Origin: Halobiforma lacisalsi AJ5
GTDB lineage: Archaea; Halobacteriota; Halobacteria; Halobacteriales; Natrialbaceae
Direction: 5' to 3'
Assembly (NCBI RefSeq): GCF_000226975.2
Contig: NZ_CP019285.1
Coordinates: 2,728,001 to 2,792,000, forward strand
Length of the DNA stretch: 64,000 bases
Each line of letters opens with the position of its first letter. Position 1 is the first letter of the stretch. Of this stretch, positions 43,503-52,522 are shown piece by piece. The notes beneath the pieces were generated by a model. It saw only the letters and a program-made list of their open reading frames with translations, ran no database searches and was not told the DNA's origin. The translations under genes were made by a program, and so were the position numbers.

Positions 43503-43943
43503 TCAATCCTCCAGAACGCGCTCCTCGGGCGACGGCGCACCCGGATGGACCCCGTAACTCGCCATCACGGAGAGCGTGGTGATCGCTATCGCACAGAGGG
43601 CTGCCGTCCCGGCGATCGCCTCGAGCGCGAGGAGGACCGCGGGATCGGCGAACGCTTCGCCGACTGCCGCGGCACCCTCGTTCGCGGGGGCTGTCGCGAG
43701 GCCGTAGGGGAGGAAAGAAACGAACGCGACCGCCCACCACCGTCGCGCGGCGGCCCACAGTGCGTCGACCGGCCGGTCGCCGACGGCACGGGTCGCCCCG
43801 AAGACGCCGACGGTGACGAGCGCGAGCGCCAGCAGGGTCCGGACCGACGGGGTAAATCCCTCGGTACTCGCGACCCCGGCGGCGACGAGCGGGACGGAGA
43901 CGGCCGTCAAGAGCCTCGAGCGATCGAGTTCCGTGACTCGCAT
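43503..43943 (-). CDS. four-helix membrane protein of unknown function
   Basis: 146 residues with four hydrophobic segments (LLTAVSVPLVAAGVA; LLALALVTVGVFGATRAVG; WWAVAFVSFLPYGLATA; ALEAIAGTAALCAIAITTLSVMASYGV). I do not recognise the family. No close neighbours on the same strand. Confidence 0.6.
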   Translation of the reverse strand: MRVTELDRSRLLTAVSVPLVAAGVASTEGFTPSVRTLLALALVTVGVFGATRAVGDRPVDALWAAARRWWAVAFVSFLPYGLATAPANEGAAAVGEAFADPAVLLALEAIAGTAALCAIAITTLSVMASYGVHPGAPSPEERVLED

Positions 43944-44082
43944 GAGGCGTCCGTTTCGCCCCTCGGTACATAGGTCTCTTGACTTGGGACCCGTCGGACC
44001 CGGAGACAGTCAGGGCCACTGACTGGCGCGGCGTACAACAAAGGACGTATTACCCGCGCCGCGAAGTCGATCCTGAGCACGA

Positions 44083-44175
44083 ATGGCGCAGCGACAGACC
44101 GACGCCGCCGACGGGAGCGCCACCGATCGCCTCGGCGACCGGTCGTACCGGCCCGCAGCCGAGGGGAACAGATGA
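44083..44175 (+). CDS. possible 30-residue ORF coupled to the next gene
   Basis: An ATG at 44083 lies about 30 bases after a TATA-like GTATTAC (44048-44054) and opens a 30-codon frame (MAQRQTDAADGSATDRLGDR...) whose TGA (44173-44175) overlaps the ATG of the following gene as ATGA. This position suggests a leader peptide or small protein translated with the next gene. Confidence 0.4.
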   Translation: MAQRQTDAADGSATDRLGDRSYRPAAEGNR

Positions 44176-44582
44176 ACTGGCTACGAACGATCTGGAGGCG
44201 TCGCGTGACGGGTCGACCGGATCAGTACCAGGCCTACGTCTCGTTCCCCGGGGGGACGGACGGGCCGTCCGTCGGCGCGGTCCACGACCGGATCGAGGAC
44301 CTGGAGTACCTCTTCGAGGGCCGACTCGACGTCGTGCCCCAACTGCGCGGGATCGCCGTCGACACCGACCGCGTCCCGGCCGCCCACTTCGACGCGGACG
44401 CCTTCGACGCGATCCTCGACCGGATCGAGGACGCGTACGCCGACTCCCACCGCCTCGCGCGACTCGAGAAGTGGCGATCGATCGACGGACGGGTCGTTCG
44501 ATCCTCCGTGGTCGTACCGGTCCGTCCGCTGTTTCGGACGGGCGGGGAGAAGTCCGAATCCGACGCGTCGCCGGCGGAGTGA
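44172..44582 (+). CDS. hypothetical protein
   Basis: 136 residues, soluble and acidic, not recognised. The first ten residues are basic (MNWLRTIWRRRVTG), then a domain with two helices (SVGAVHDRIEDLEYLFEG; FDADAFDAILDRIEDAYADSHRLARLEKW) around the strand LRGIAVDTDRVP. The start overlaps the stop of the 30-codon frame. It converges with the channel-like gene at 44634. Confidence 0.6.
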   Translation: MNWLRTIWRRRVTGRPDQYQAYVSFPGGTDGPSVGAVHDRIEDLEYLFEGRLDVVPQLRGIAVDTDRVPAAHFDADAFDAILDRIEDAYADSHRLARLEKWRSIDGRVVRSSVVVPVRPLFRTGGEKSESDASPAE

Positions 44583-44633
44583 CGGGACGAGCGGGTTCGT
44601 CACCGGCCAGCGGTCGCGTCAGGTCGGACCGAC

Positions 44634-45479
44634 TCAGTCGTCCTCGGCGCCCGAACCGGGACCGGGACCGGGTTCGCGGTCGGGTCCGGGGGACTCGCTC
44701 GTACTCTGCCGTCCGCCGGTTCCGGTTCCGCTCTCGCCGGACCCAGCAATACTCGCGCGACCCATCCAGCGGTCGATGTTCTCGGCGACGTAGTCCTTGC
44801 CGCCCCACCCGAAGGCGACGCCGGCACCGATCGCGACGGCGGCCGCCAGGCCCCAGGCCAGCGCCCGCGCGAAGACGTACAGGATGCCCACGTCGATCCC
44901 CATCGTGTCGAGGCCGATGACGATCGCCGTGAAGTAGAGGAACATCCGTGCGCCGTCCGCGAACCAACTGGTGTAGGCCGTCTCCGTCGCCGCCCGGGTC
45001 CGCTCGATCACGTCGCCGATGAAGTCGGCCAGTATGAACCCGAGGACGATGACGAGCAGGCCCGCGATGAGGGCAGGCAGGTAAGCGACGGCGGTCGAGA
45101 TCCACTCGGAGAGCGTCGGGATCGCGAGAGCATTCGCGGCCGCGAGGACGGCGAGGCCGTAGACCAGCCACTTTCCGAGTTTTCCGAACGCTTTCGAGAT
45201 GGCCCGTTCCGTGCCGCCAAGTATCCGCCCGAGCGGCGTCTCGAGGACCATCCGGTCGAGTTCGATGCCGTCGGCGATCCCGCGGACGAGTCGCGCGACG
45301 AGTCGGCCGACGATCCAGCCGACGAAGAGGATGACCAGCGCTCCGACGATCCGGGGCAGGAACGTGAGCAGTTCCGCAACCGGCTCCTGCAACCATTCGG
45401 GGACCTGTACCTGTTGTGCGGGTTGAATTCGTACCATACGACCGGTACTATCTCCAGCCCACGGTTCACTATTTTGCAT
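44634..45479 (-). CDS. MscS-related transmembrane-helix protein (CmpX type)
   Basis: 281 residues with about five membrane helices, each in the 'conserved TM helix' pattern (FLPRIVGALVILFVGWIVGRLVARLVR; YLPALIAGLLVIVLGFILADFIGDVI; FGWGGKDYVAENIDRWM). The last motif is the start of the MscS pore-associated region, but the beta domain of true MscS channels is missing. The tail is Gly/Pro/Ser/Glu rich. A start at 45437 (MVRIQPAQ) is also possible. Probably a small-conductance channel relative or membrane scaffold. Confidence 0.7.
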   Translation of the reverse strand: MQNSEPWAGDSTGRMVRIQPAQQVQVPEWLQEPVAELLTFLPRIVGALVILFVGWIVGRLVARLVRGIADGIELDRMVLETPLGRILGGTERAISKAFGKLGKWLVYGLAVLAAANALAIPTLSEWISTAVAYLPALIAGLLVIVLGFILADFIGDVIERTRAATETAYTSWFADGARMFLYFTAIVIGLDTMGIDVGILYVFARALAWGLAAAVAIGAGVAFGWGGKDYVAENIDRWMGRASIAGSGESGTGTGGRQSTSESPGPDREPGPGPGSGAEDD

Positions 45480-45841
45480 GAGAGATAATGTGGTGAAAGA
45501 AAACGTCGAGCACGATCGACGACATAATCTGGAAATCGCCTGTTACGACGAATGTTCAGGCCAGCACACTCTGGAGGACGTAAACGGATGCCGGATTTCA
45601 GGTTGCGAACCGGCAGTATCTACTCGACGACTGACCCGGTGACCGAGCGCGGGTAACACCGAATTGGGTCGGCCCGTTGCCGGTCGGCCGGTAGCCCACG
45701 CTCGAGGGGAGTCAGCCCAGAGATCACCGATTCGACCCGAAATACCACCGTGCGGATCATATCACCGAGGGTAGACGTGGGGGCGGAAGGGAGCGAGAAG
45801 CGACCACCGGATCCGGTATGAATGGGCGGCCAGCGGCAGCA
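45480..45841. other. intergenic region between channel-like gene and dnaJ
   Basis: Both neighbours read leftward. I see no gene, only the likely promoter of the channel-like gene just before 45480 (CATTATC on the minus strand near 45490). Confidence 0.4.
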
Positions 45842-45862
45842 AGCGACCGTCTCGCGGTCGCT
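45842..45862 (-). terminator. hairpin after dnaJ stop
   Basis: AGCGACCG (45842-45849), five bases, CGGTCGCT (45855-45862): a perfect 8-base stem starting 7 bases after the dnaJ stop codon (45870-45872). No clear T-run follows, so it may protect the 3' end or help termination. Confidence 0.45.
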
Positions 45863-45869
45863 AAACGCC

Positions 45870-47027
45870 TCAGAACGCTCGCTTGATCTTCTCGAAGAAT
45901 CCCTCGTTGACCTCGATCTCGTCGCCGCCAGCCTCGGCGAAGGCCTCGAGTGCCTCGCGCTGTTCCTCGTTCAGGCTCTCGGGGGTGACGACCTGGACCT
46001 GCACGTAGAGGTCGCCCTGGCCACGCCCGCGCAGGCGGGGCATCCCCTTGCCCTCGAGGCGGAACGTCTCGCCGCTCTGGGTGCCCGCGGGGATCTCGAA
46101 CTCGGCCGCGCCGTCGAGCGTCGGGACCTCGACCGTGTCGCCGAACGTCGCCTGCGGGAACGAGATGGGAAGGCGGTAGCGCAGGTCGTCGCCCTCGCGT
46201 TCGAACTCCTCGTGTTCGCGGATCGAGACGTCGATCAGCAGGTCGCCTTTCGGACCGCCGTCGGGGCTGGGCGCGCCCTCGCGTTCCATCCGCAGGGTCT
46301 GGCCGTCCTGAATGCCGGCCGGCACCTCCACCGTCAGGGTCGTCTCGTTGCGGACGTACCCTTCGCCGCGACACTCGCTGCAGGTCTCGGAGTAGATCGT
46401 CCCCTCACCTTCACAGCGGCGACAGGTGGTCGTCTGCTGGACCCGGCCGAGCGGCGTCTGCTGGACCTGGCGCTTCTGGCCGCGACCCTGACACTCCGGA
46501 CAGGTTCGGGAGTCGGCGTCCGGGGGATGGCCCTCGCCGTTACACGCGTCACAGGCCTCGGGACGCTCGATCGTGAACTGCTTCTCGACGCCCTCGAAGG
46601 CTTCCTCCAGGTCGATCTCGAGTTCCGTTCGGAGGTCCTGGCCCTTGCGCTGGCGGCGTCGGCCGCGGCCCGCGCCGCCGCCGAAGACCTGCTCGAAGAT
46701 ATCGCCGAGGCCGCCGCCCATGCCGCCACCGCCCATGCCGCCGAAGGGGTCGCCGCCCATGCCACCTGCGCCGCCTTCGCCGGCGTCGAAGCCGTGTTTC
46801 TCGGCCTGTTCGTAGCGATCGTGGCCCATCCGGTCGTAGGCCTTGCGCTTCTCCTCGTCGGTCAGGACCTTCTTGGCCTTCTGTATCTTCTTGAACTTCT
46901 CCTCGGCGTCGGGATCGTCGCTGACGTCCGGGTGGTATTCCGTGGCCTTCTCCCGGTAGGCCTTCTTGATCTCCTCGGTGGAGGCGTCGGGGCTCACACC
47001 GAGCACGTCGTAGAAATCCTCGCTCAT
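45870..47027 (-). CDS. dnaJ: chaperone DnaJ
   Basis: 385 residues. J domain with HPD (YREKATEYHPDVSDD, residues 24-38), a Gly-rich linker (GGAGGMGGDPFGGMGGGGMG), the zinc domain with four CxxCxGxG-type repeats (CDACNGEG, CPECQGRG, CRRCEGEG, CSECRGEG) and the C-terminal peptide-binding domains. It stimulates DnaK ATPase and delivers unfolded proteins. The ATG at 47027 starts directly at the J domain. Part of the grpE-dnaK-dnaJ series on the minus strand, each with its own spacing. Confidence 0.96.
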   Translation of the reverse strand: MSEDFYDVLGVSPDASTEEIKKAYREKATEYHPDVSDDPDAEEKFKKIQKAKKVLTDEEKRKAYDRMGHDRYEQAEKHGFDAGEGGAGGMGGDPFGGMGGGGMGGGLGDIFEQVFGGGAGRGRRRQRKGQDLRTELEIDLEEAFEGVEKQFTIERPEACDACNGEGHPPDADSRTCPECQGRGQKRQVQQTPLGRVQQTTTCRRCEGEGTIYSETCSECRGEGYVRNETTLTVEVPAGIQDGQTLRMEREGAPSPDGGPKGDLLIDVSIREHEEFEREGDDLRYRLPISFPQATFGDTVEVPTLDGAAEFEIPAGTQSGETFRLEGKGMPRLRGRGQGDLYVQVQVVTPESLNEEQREALEAFAEAGGDEIEVNEGFFEKIKRAF

Positions 47028-47229
47028 TCGTTGTCCACCGATAGTCGGTTGAGCCACTTCAAACGAACGAAGGCTGTGAACGGGACGCGAGTGGCGAGCG
47101 ACGGCACACTCGAGAGGGGGATCGGGGACCGCTCGAGTCCGACCGGACTACGGTGACGCGTTTCGCGTTCGTGCAGTTAGCGACGACGGCGATCCGAACG
47201 GCGAACGGGATCGCCGTCGCGGGCGTCGG

Positions 47230-49197
47230 TTACTCCTCGTCGTCCTCGTCGAAGTCGACGTCCTCGAAGTCGGCGTCGACGTACTCCTCGTCGTCCTCGG
47301 CACCGGCGGCGCCGGCGCCTGCACCGGCACCGGCACCGGCACCCGGACCGGGGTTCGGGCCGCCGCCCATACCGCCCATGCCGCCGGGGCCGGCACCCGC
47401 AGCGCCGCCCGCGGCACCGCCAGCAGCGCCGCCGGCGCCCGCTGCGCCCTCGGCCTGCTGGTAGACCTGCTTGCCGATCTCCTGGAGTTCCTGGCTCAGT
47501 TCCTCGGTCGCCGTCTCGATCTCCTCGGCGTCGGCCTCGTCGTCGTCGATCGTCTCCTCGAGGTCTTCGATGGCCGCCTCGATCGTCTCGCGAAGGTCGT
47601 CGTCGACCTGCTCGTCGTTCTCCTCCAAGAGTTTCTCGGCGCGCTGGATCGTCGCCTCGGCCGTGTTGCGGGCCTCGATGCGCTCGCGGCGCTTCTGGTC
47701 CTCCTCGGCGTGCTCTTCGGCCTCCTGCTGCAGGCGCTCGATCTCGTCGTCCGAGAGGCCGGCACCGCCCTCGATGGTGATCTCCTCGCTCTCGCCGGAG
47801 CCTTTGTCCTCGGCGGAGACGTTGACGATCCCGTTCTCGTCGATCGAGAACGTGACCTCGATCTGGGGCGTCCCGGCGGGCGCCGGCGGGATGCCGGTCA
47901 GGTGGAACTCGCCGAGCAGTTCGTTCTCCTCGGCGATCTCGCGTTCACCCTGGAAGACCCGGACCTGGACGGTGGTCTGGTTGTCCGCCGCAGTGGTGAA
48001 GATCTTGGATTCCTCGGTCGGGATCGTCGTGTTCTTCTCGATCAGACGCTCGAAGAGTCCGCCCTTGACCTCGATACCGAGCGAGAGCGGGGTGACGTCG
48101 AGCAGGACGATGTCGTCGACCTCGCCGCCGAGGACGCCGCCCTGGATCGCCGCGCCCAGCGCGACGGCCTCGTCGGGGTTGACGTTCTTCTGGGGCTGCT
48201 GCCCGGTGAGTTCCTCGACCTTCTCCTCGACCTGAGGCATCCGGGTCGAACCGCCGACGAGCAGCACCTCGTCGATGTCGCTCTTCTCGTAGCCTGCGTC
48301 CTCGAGGGCCTGTTCGGTCGGTTCGACGGTCCGCTCGATGAGGTCCTCGGTCAGTGACTCGAACTTCGCGCGGGTGAGCGACTTCTCGAGGTGGATGGGG
48401 CCGTCGTCCGTCGCGGTGATGAACGGCAGGTTGATCTCGGTCTCCTTGCGCGAGGAGAGTTCGATCTTGGCCTCCTCGGCGGCGTCTTTCAGCCGCTGGA
48501 GGGCCTGGCGGTCCTCGCGGAGGTCGATCCCGTGTTCGTCCTCGAACTCCTCGGCGAGCCAGTCGATGATCGCCTGGTCCCAGTCGTCGCCGCCGAGGTC
48601 GTTGTCACCGTTCGTGGCGACGACCTCGTAGACGCCGCCGCCGAGATCGAGGATGGAGACGTCGAAGGTGCCACCCCCGAGGTCGTAGACGAGCACGGTC
48701 TGGTCGGACTCGTCGTCGAGCCCGTAGGCCATCGACGCGGCGGTGGGCTCGTTGACGATGCGCTCGACCTCGAAGCCGGCGATCTCGCCGGCGTCCTTGG
48801 TCGCCTGGCGCTGGCGGTCCGAGAAGTAGGCGGGGACCGTGATGACGGCCTTCTCGACCTCGTCGCCGAGGTACTCCTCGGCGTCGCGTTTGATCTTCTG
48901 GAGGATCATCGCCGAGATCTCTTCGGGCGTGTACTCCTCACCCTCGATCTCGACGGTGTAGTCGTCCTCCCCCATGTGGCGCTTGATCGACTGGATCGTG
49001 CGCTCGGGGTTCTGGACGGCCTGGTTCTTCGCCGGCTTCCCGACGAGTCGTTCGTCGTCCTCGGTGAAGGCGACGACGGAAGGGGTCGTTCGTTCGCCTT
49101 CCGCGTTGGCGATGATCTCCGGATCGCCGCCTTCCATCACCGCGAACGCGCTGTTCGTCGTCCCGAGGTCGATACCGAGAATCTTGTTGCTCGCCAT
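47230..49197 (-). CDS. dnaK: chaperone DnaK (Hsp70)
   Basis: 655 residues: ATPase domain ([46 protein letters not shown]), substrate domain ([43 protein letters not shown]) and helical lid, ending in a long Gly/Ala/Pro-rich stretch before the acidic [11 protein letters not shown] tail. The ATG at 49197 gives the usual start; a TATA-like GTTTAAACC near 49226-49234 lies upstream. Confidence 0.97.
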   Translation of the reverse strand: MASNKILGIDLGTTNSAFAVMEGGDPEIIANAEGERTTPSVVAFTEDDERLVGKPAKNQAVQNPERTIQSIKRHMGEDDYTVEIEGEEYTPEEISAMILQKIKRDAEEYLGDEVEKAVITVPAYFSDRQRQATKDAGEIAGFEVERIVNEPTAASMAYGLDDESDQTVLVYDLGGGTFDVSILDLGGGVYEVVATNGDNDLGGDDWDQAIIDWLAEEFEDEHGIDLREDRQALQRLKDAAEEAKIELSSRKETEINLPFITATDDGPIHLEKSLTRAKFESLTEDLIERTVEPTEQALEDAGYEKSDIDEVLLVGGSTRMPQVEEKVEELTGQQPQKNVNPDEAVALGAAIQGGVLGGEVDDIVLLDVTPLSLGIEVKGGLFERLIEKNTTIPTEESKIFTTAADNQTTVQVRVFQGEREIAEENELLGEFHLTGIPPAPAGTPQIEVTFSIDENGIVNVSAEDKGSGESEEITIEGGAGLSDDEIERLQQEAEEHAEEDQKRRERIEARNTAEATIQRAEKLLEENDEQVDDDLRETIEAAIEDLEETIDDDEADAEEIETATEELSQELQEIGKQVYQQAEGAAGAGGAAGGAAGGAAGAGPGGMGGMGGGPNPGPGAGAGAGAGAGAAGAEDDEEYVDADFEDVDFDEDDEE

Positions 49198-49376
49198 TAT
49201 GGAGTGGATTGTGCGCACTTTGGTTTAAACGTTACTAGCTCGAGTCAGGTCGCGAATAAAAGCGCAGCGGGCGGTACGATCGGGGTCGAACGTGAGGTCG
49301 GAACGAATCGAGTCGCTTCGAGATGGGTTGCTCGATCGAACCCAAACGCGCTCCGACCGGATAAGAAGAAACAGCC

Positions 49377-50618
49377 TTACTCGTCAGCCTCGGCGTCCCC
49401 AGCGACCTCGCCGCCGAGTTCGATCGCTTCGTCGTCCTCGTCCTCGCCGTCGTTTTCGTCGCCAGCGTCGTCCGACTCCGCCTCTCCCTCACTGTCGTCG
49501 GAGCCATCGGGGGTCCCGTCCGCGTCCTCGCCGCTGTCGGCTTCGTCGGCGGCAGACTGGGCCTCCGCGTTCGCGTCCGCGTTCTCATCCGCGTCCTCGT
49601 CGGCTTCGGCCTCCGCACCGTCTTCGTCCTCCGCTTGTTCTCCGTTCGAAACGGTCACCTGCGCGTGCTGGATGACCTTGTCGCCCATCTCGTAGCCCGG
49701 CGTGTAGACGTCGGCGACCGTCCCCTCGGGCCGGTCGCTGTCGACTTTCATCATCACTTCGTGACGCTGCGGGTCGACCTCGTCGCCCGGTTCGGGGTCG
49801 ACCTCCGTGACGTTCTCGTCCTCGAGGATGCGGTCGAACTCCCGGAGGGTCATCTCGACGCCGTCGCGCAGGCTCTCGGCGTCGCCGCTCTCCTCCTCGA
49901 GGGCGCGCTTGAGGTTGTCCCGGACGTCGACGAGCCGTTCGACCAGGTCCTCGGTCGCGCGGTCTTTGATCTGCTGTTGGCGCTTCTTGGCCCGCTTCTT
50001 GTAATTCTGGAAGTCGGCCTGCTTGCGCTTGAGGCGACTCTTCAGGTCCTCGATCTCCTCCTCGTACTCCTCGAGTTGCTCGTCGCGCTCCTCGATCGCC
50101 CGCTCGCGGGCCTCGAGTTCCTCCTGGAGGGTCCCGATCGTCTCGGCCTGGGACTCGACGCGCTCGGAGAGGTCCTCGAGTTCCTCGCGCTGGTGGGAAA
50201 CGGTGCCAGAGAGGTCCCGCGCCTGGTCGACGATCGAGTTGACCTTGTGGGCGAGTTCGTCGTCGTACTCGGTGACGCGGTCGAGGATCCGCTGGACGTC
50301 GGCGCTGGTTTCCGGGACGTGGTCGTCCTCGGGTCCGGGTTCGGATTCGGATTCGGAGTCCGAATCGGAGTCGAAGTCGGACTCCACCTCCGCCTCGGCT
50401 GACTCCGACGCCGGGGCCGACTCGTCGCTCGCGTCTTCCGTTTCGTCGCCCGCGCCGTCGTCGGTCGTCGATTCCCCGTCTGCGGTGTCGGGTTCGGTTT
50501 CGGGCTCCGTTTCGGTTCCGGCAGTCGACCGTTCGTCGACAGTCGTCTCGCCGTCGTCGGATTCCTCCTCTGACGGGACACCCTGGGCCGAATGGTTCGT
50601 GCCCTCGTCTTCGCTCAT
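49377..50618 (-). CDS. grpE: nucleotide exchange factor GrpE with long acidic extensions
   Basis: 413 residues, about twice the common 180-230. The core (about 170-335) has a long coiled coil (EDLSERVESQAETIGTLQEELEARERAIEERDEQLEEYEEEI), KQADFQNYKKRAKKRQQQIKDRATEDLVERLVDVRDNLKRAL, and the beta domain (QRHEVMMKVDSDRPEGTVADVYTPGYEMGDKVIQHAQVTVSNG). On both sides are Glu/Asp/Ser/Ala-rich tails of about 130 and 75 residues. It releases ADP from DnaK. The start follows a TATA-like CTTTTATTACC (about 50638-50648) by 20-30 bases. Confidence 0.93.
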   Translation of the reverse strand: MSEDEGTNHSAQGVPSEEESDDGETTVDERSTAGTETEPETEPDTADGESTTDDGAGDETEDASDESAPASESAEAEVESDFDSDSDSESESEPGPEDDHVPETSADVQRILDRVTEYDDELAHKVNSIVDQARDLSGTVSHQREELEDLSERVESQAETIGTLQEELEARERAIEERDEQLEEYEEEIEDLKSRLKRKQADFQNYKKRAKKRQQQIKDRATEDLVERLVDVRDNLKRALEEESGDAESLRDGVEMTLREFDRILEDENVTEVDPEPGDEVDPQRHEVMMKVDSDRPEGTVADVYTPGYEMGDKVIQHAQVTVSNGEQAEDEDGAEAEADEDADENADANAEAQSAADEADSGEDADGTPDGSDDSEGEAESDDAGDENDGEDEDDEAIELGGEVAGDAEADE

Positions 50619-50683
50619 GTTCGGGTCAACGAACAGCGGTAATAAAAGGGTTGAGGTCACCGCTCGTGCGGGGCGACTCACTG

Positions 50684-50705
50684 CGAGCAGTATCCGAGCA
50701 GTATC
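50684..50705. repeat. tandem 11-base repeat upstream of grpE
   Basis: CGAGCAGTATC occurs twice without a gap (50684-50694 and 50695-50705), about 66-87 bases before the grpE start and upstream of its TATA box. It could be a binding site for a heat-shock regulator. Confidence 0.6.
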
Positions 50706-50808
50706 AGTTCCCGTAACACGTTTGCCGGCCGCCGAACCGGCTCGAAAGCCCAAACCCCCGATCGAAGCCGTGGGTCCGCGAGTACTCCCGCCGGTTCGAA
50801 AACGGCGG

Positions 50809-51147
50809 CTACCGACCGGGAACTTCGACCACGACGTCGCCGCGAGCCGAGACCGTGACGGGACAGTCCAGGTAGGAAAACGTCACCTCGAGCCGGGAAT
50901 CCCGGTCCCGGGGTGGCGAACGTACGAGCGTTTCCAGGGCTTCGGTGTCGACGCTCTCGAACAGCGGCGGCATCTCGAGGGGATCGCGGTCGACGACGGT
51001 CGCGACGGTTTCGACGACGGCAACGACGACCGAATCGTCGCTCGCGTCGAATCGGTCGTGGACGACCTCGGTGACGTCGTTCCCTGCGGGGCTGTGGTCG
51101 GACGACTGGGTTGGGTTGGAATCGGATCGAGTCAGGTTATCACTCAT
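50809..51147 (-). CDS. HalOD1 output domain protein
   Basis: 112 residues. After a variable polar N-terminus (about 30 residues) comes the haloarchaeal HalOD1 domain (VVVAVVETVATVVDRDPLEMPPLFESVDTEALETL, then VTFSYLDCPVTVSARGDVVVEV). It is a stand-alone output domain found in many copies in haloarchaea, usually as part of signalling networks; function not known. It lies directly downstream of a PAS/HTH-10 regulator on the same strand (47 bases between). Confidence 0.8.
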   Translation of the reverse strand: MSDNLTRSDSNPTQSSDHSPAGNDVTEVVHDRFDASDDSVVVAVVETVATVVDRDPLEMPPLFESVDTEALETLVRSPPRDRDSRLEVTFSYLDCPVTVSARGDVVVEVPGR

Positions 51148-51194
51148 TAGCGGTCCCTACGCCTGACGTCGCCGTAAGGCTGGACGCTGACTAG

Positions 51195-52355
51195 TCAGCG
51201 TGCCGTCTCGCCCGACTTTTCGTACAGTTGTCGGAAGACGCTCCGCTGGGCCTTGCGGAGGTGCTGGTTGAACGTCTGTCTGGTCACGCCGAACCGCTCC
51301 GAGAGTTCGTCGCCGGTACTGGTCCGGGGGGTATCGAAGTAGCCGCTGAAGTACGCGGCCTCGAGGGCGGCGAACTGCCGGTCGGTGAGTTCGTCGACGA
51401 CGACGTCGTACAGCAGATGCGGCGAGTAGACGAGGTCCTCGGAGACCAGTTCGACCTCGGGGTGGAACGTTCGGATTCCCTCGGCGGCCAGCCGGTGATC
51501 GACGTCACCCGGCAGGTTCCCCAGAAAGCGGACCTCGTCGTGAGCGATGGCGATGGCGAGGGGGTGGCCGCCGAGTTCCTGAAACACCTCCGATACCGTC
51601 GCGGACTCGGCGCGGGCCTCGACCCGGCTGTAGCCGTCGGCCGTGCTGAGCAGGCGAACGTCGACGTAGTGTGGCACCTCCTCGACGGCGGTGACGAACG
51701 CGCCCGCGGAGAGGTCCGCCGTCCCCATGTACTGGACGGTCGCCCCGTCGGGCATCGAGACGACCGATTCGACCTCGATCCGCCACTCGCCACGGTCGAC
51801 CCGCAGGGAGGGCGGCACCGCCGAGCGGTCCGTCCGGAACTCGACCCGGCGCACGTGGTCGCTCGTCAATCGCTCCTCGCGGCGTTTCAGCGCGGTCACG
51901 TCCTCGAACGAGACGACGACGTACTCGACGACGCCCTCGTTCGTCACCGGCGCGGAGTTCGACGTCAGCCACCGTTCCGACCCGTCCGGCCGCTCGAGCC
52001 AGTGCTCGAACCCGAAGACGGGTTCGCCGGTCTCGATGACGTGAGTCACCGGATGCTCCGCCCTGGAGATGGGCGCGCCGTCGTCGTCGTAGATATCCCA
52101 GTCCGTTTCTCCGTACCGTCGGCTGGTGATCTCCGCGCGGGAGAGGCCGAGCGTCTCGACGGCTCGAGCGTTCGCGAAGACGATACAGCCGTCCGAGTCG
52201 ACGATCACCGTGCTGATGGGCCCGACGTCGAACGCACGGCGCGCGAGGTCGTCGGGGAGGGTCCGCGCGTCGTCGCAGTCGGACCCGGCCTCGCCGCTCA
52301 CGGTCTCCGATCCGAAATCGGTCGCTGCTGCGTCGGGGTCGGTCTCGTCAGTCAT
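51195..52355 (-). CDS. PAS domain / HTH-10 (bacterio-opsin activator-like) regulator
   Basis: 386 residues. PAS domain at about 40-155 (GPISTVIVDSDGCIVFANARAVETLGLSRAEI; VVSFEDVTALKRREERL), a GAF/BAT-like beta domain at about 170-320 (EWRIEVESVVSMPDGATVQYMG), and an HTH-10 at the C-terminus (ELTDRQFAALEAAYFSGYFDTPRTSTGDELSERFGVTRQTFNQHLRKAQRSVFRQL). It probably senses a small molecule, redox state or light and controls transcription. The HalOD1 gene downstream may belong to the same circuit. Confidence 0.87.
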   Translation of the reverse strand: MTDETDPDAAATDFGSETVSGEAGSDCDDARTLPDDLARRAFDVGPISTVIVDSDGCIVFANARAVETLGLSRAEITSRRYGETDWDIYDDDGAPISRAEHPVTHVIETGEPVFGFEHWLERPDGSERWLTSNSAPVTNEGVVEYVVVSFEDVTALKRREERLTSDHVRRVEFRTDRSAVPPSLRVDRGEWRIEVESVVSMPDGATVQYMGTADLSAGAFVTAVEEVPHYVDVRLLSTADGYSRVEARAESATVSEVFQELGGHPLAIAIAHDEVRFLGNLPGDVDHRLAAEGIRTFHPEVELVSEDLVYSPHLLYDVVVDELTDRQFAALEAAYFSGYFDTPRTSTGDELSERFGVTRQTFNQHLRKAQRSVFRQLYEKSGETAR

Positions 52356-52522
52356 GGCCCGGTTCCGGTTCCCATTTCTCTTCCCCTCCGGCTCCGGGTC
52401 CGTGACAGCGATTCACCCGAAAAACGAGCGCTGGATGTCGACTCATGCCGCCCGTACGCGGCCGACGAATAAGTGTGTTCTACCAACGACGATCACCCGA
52501 GCGGCCCCTCCTCGAGTCGGCA

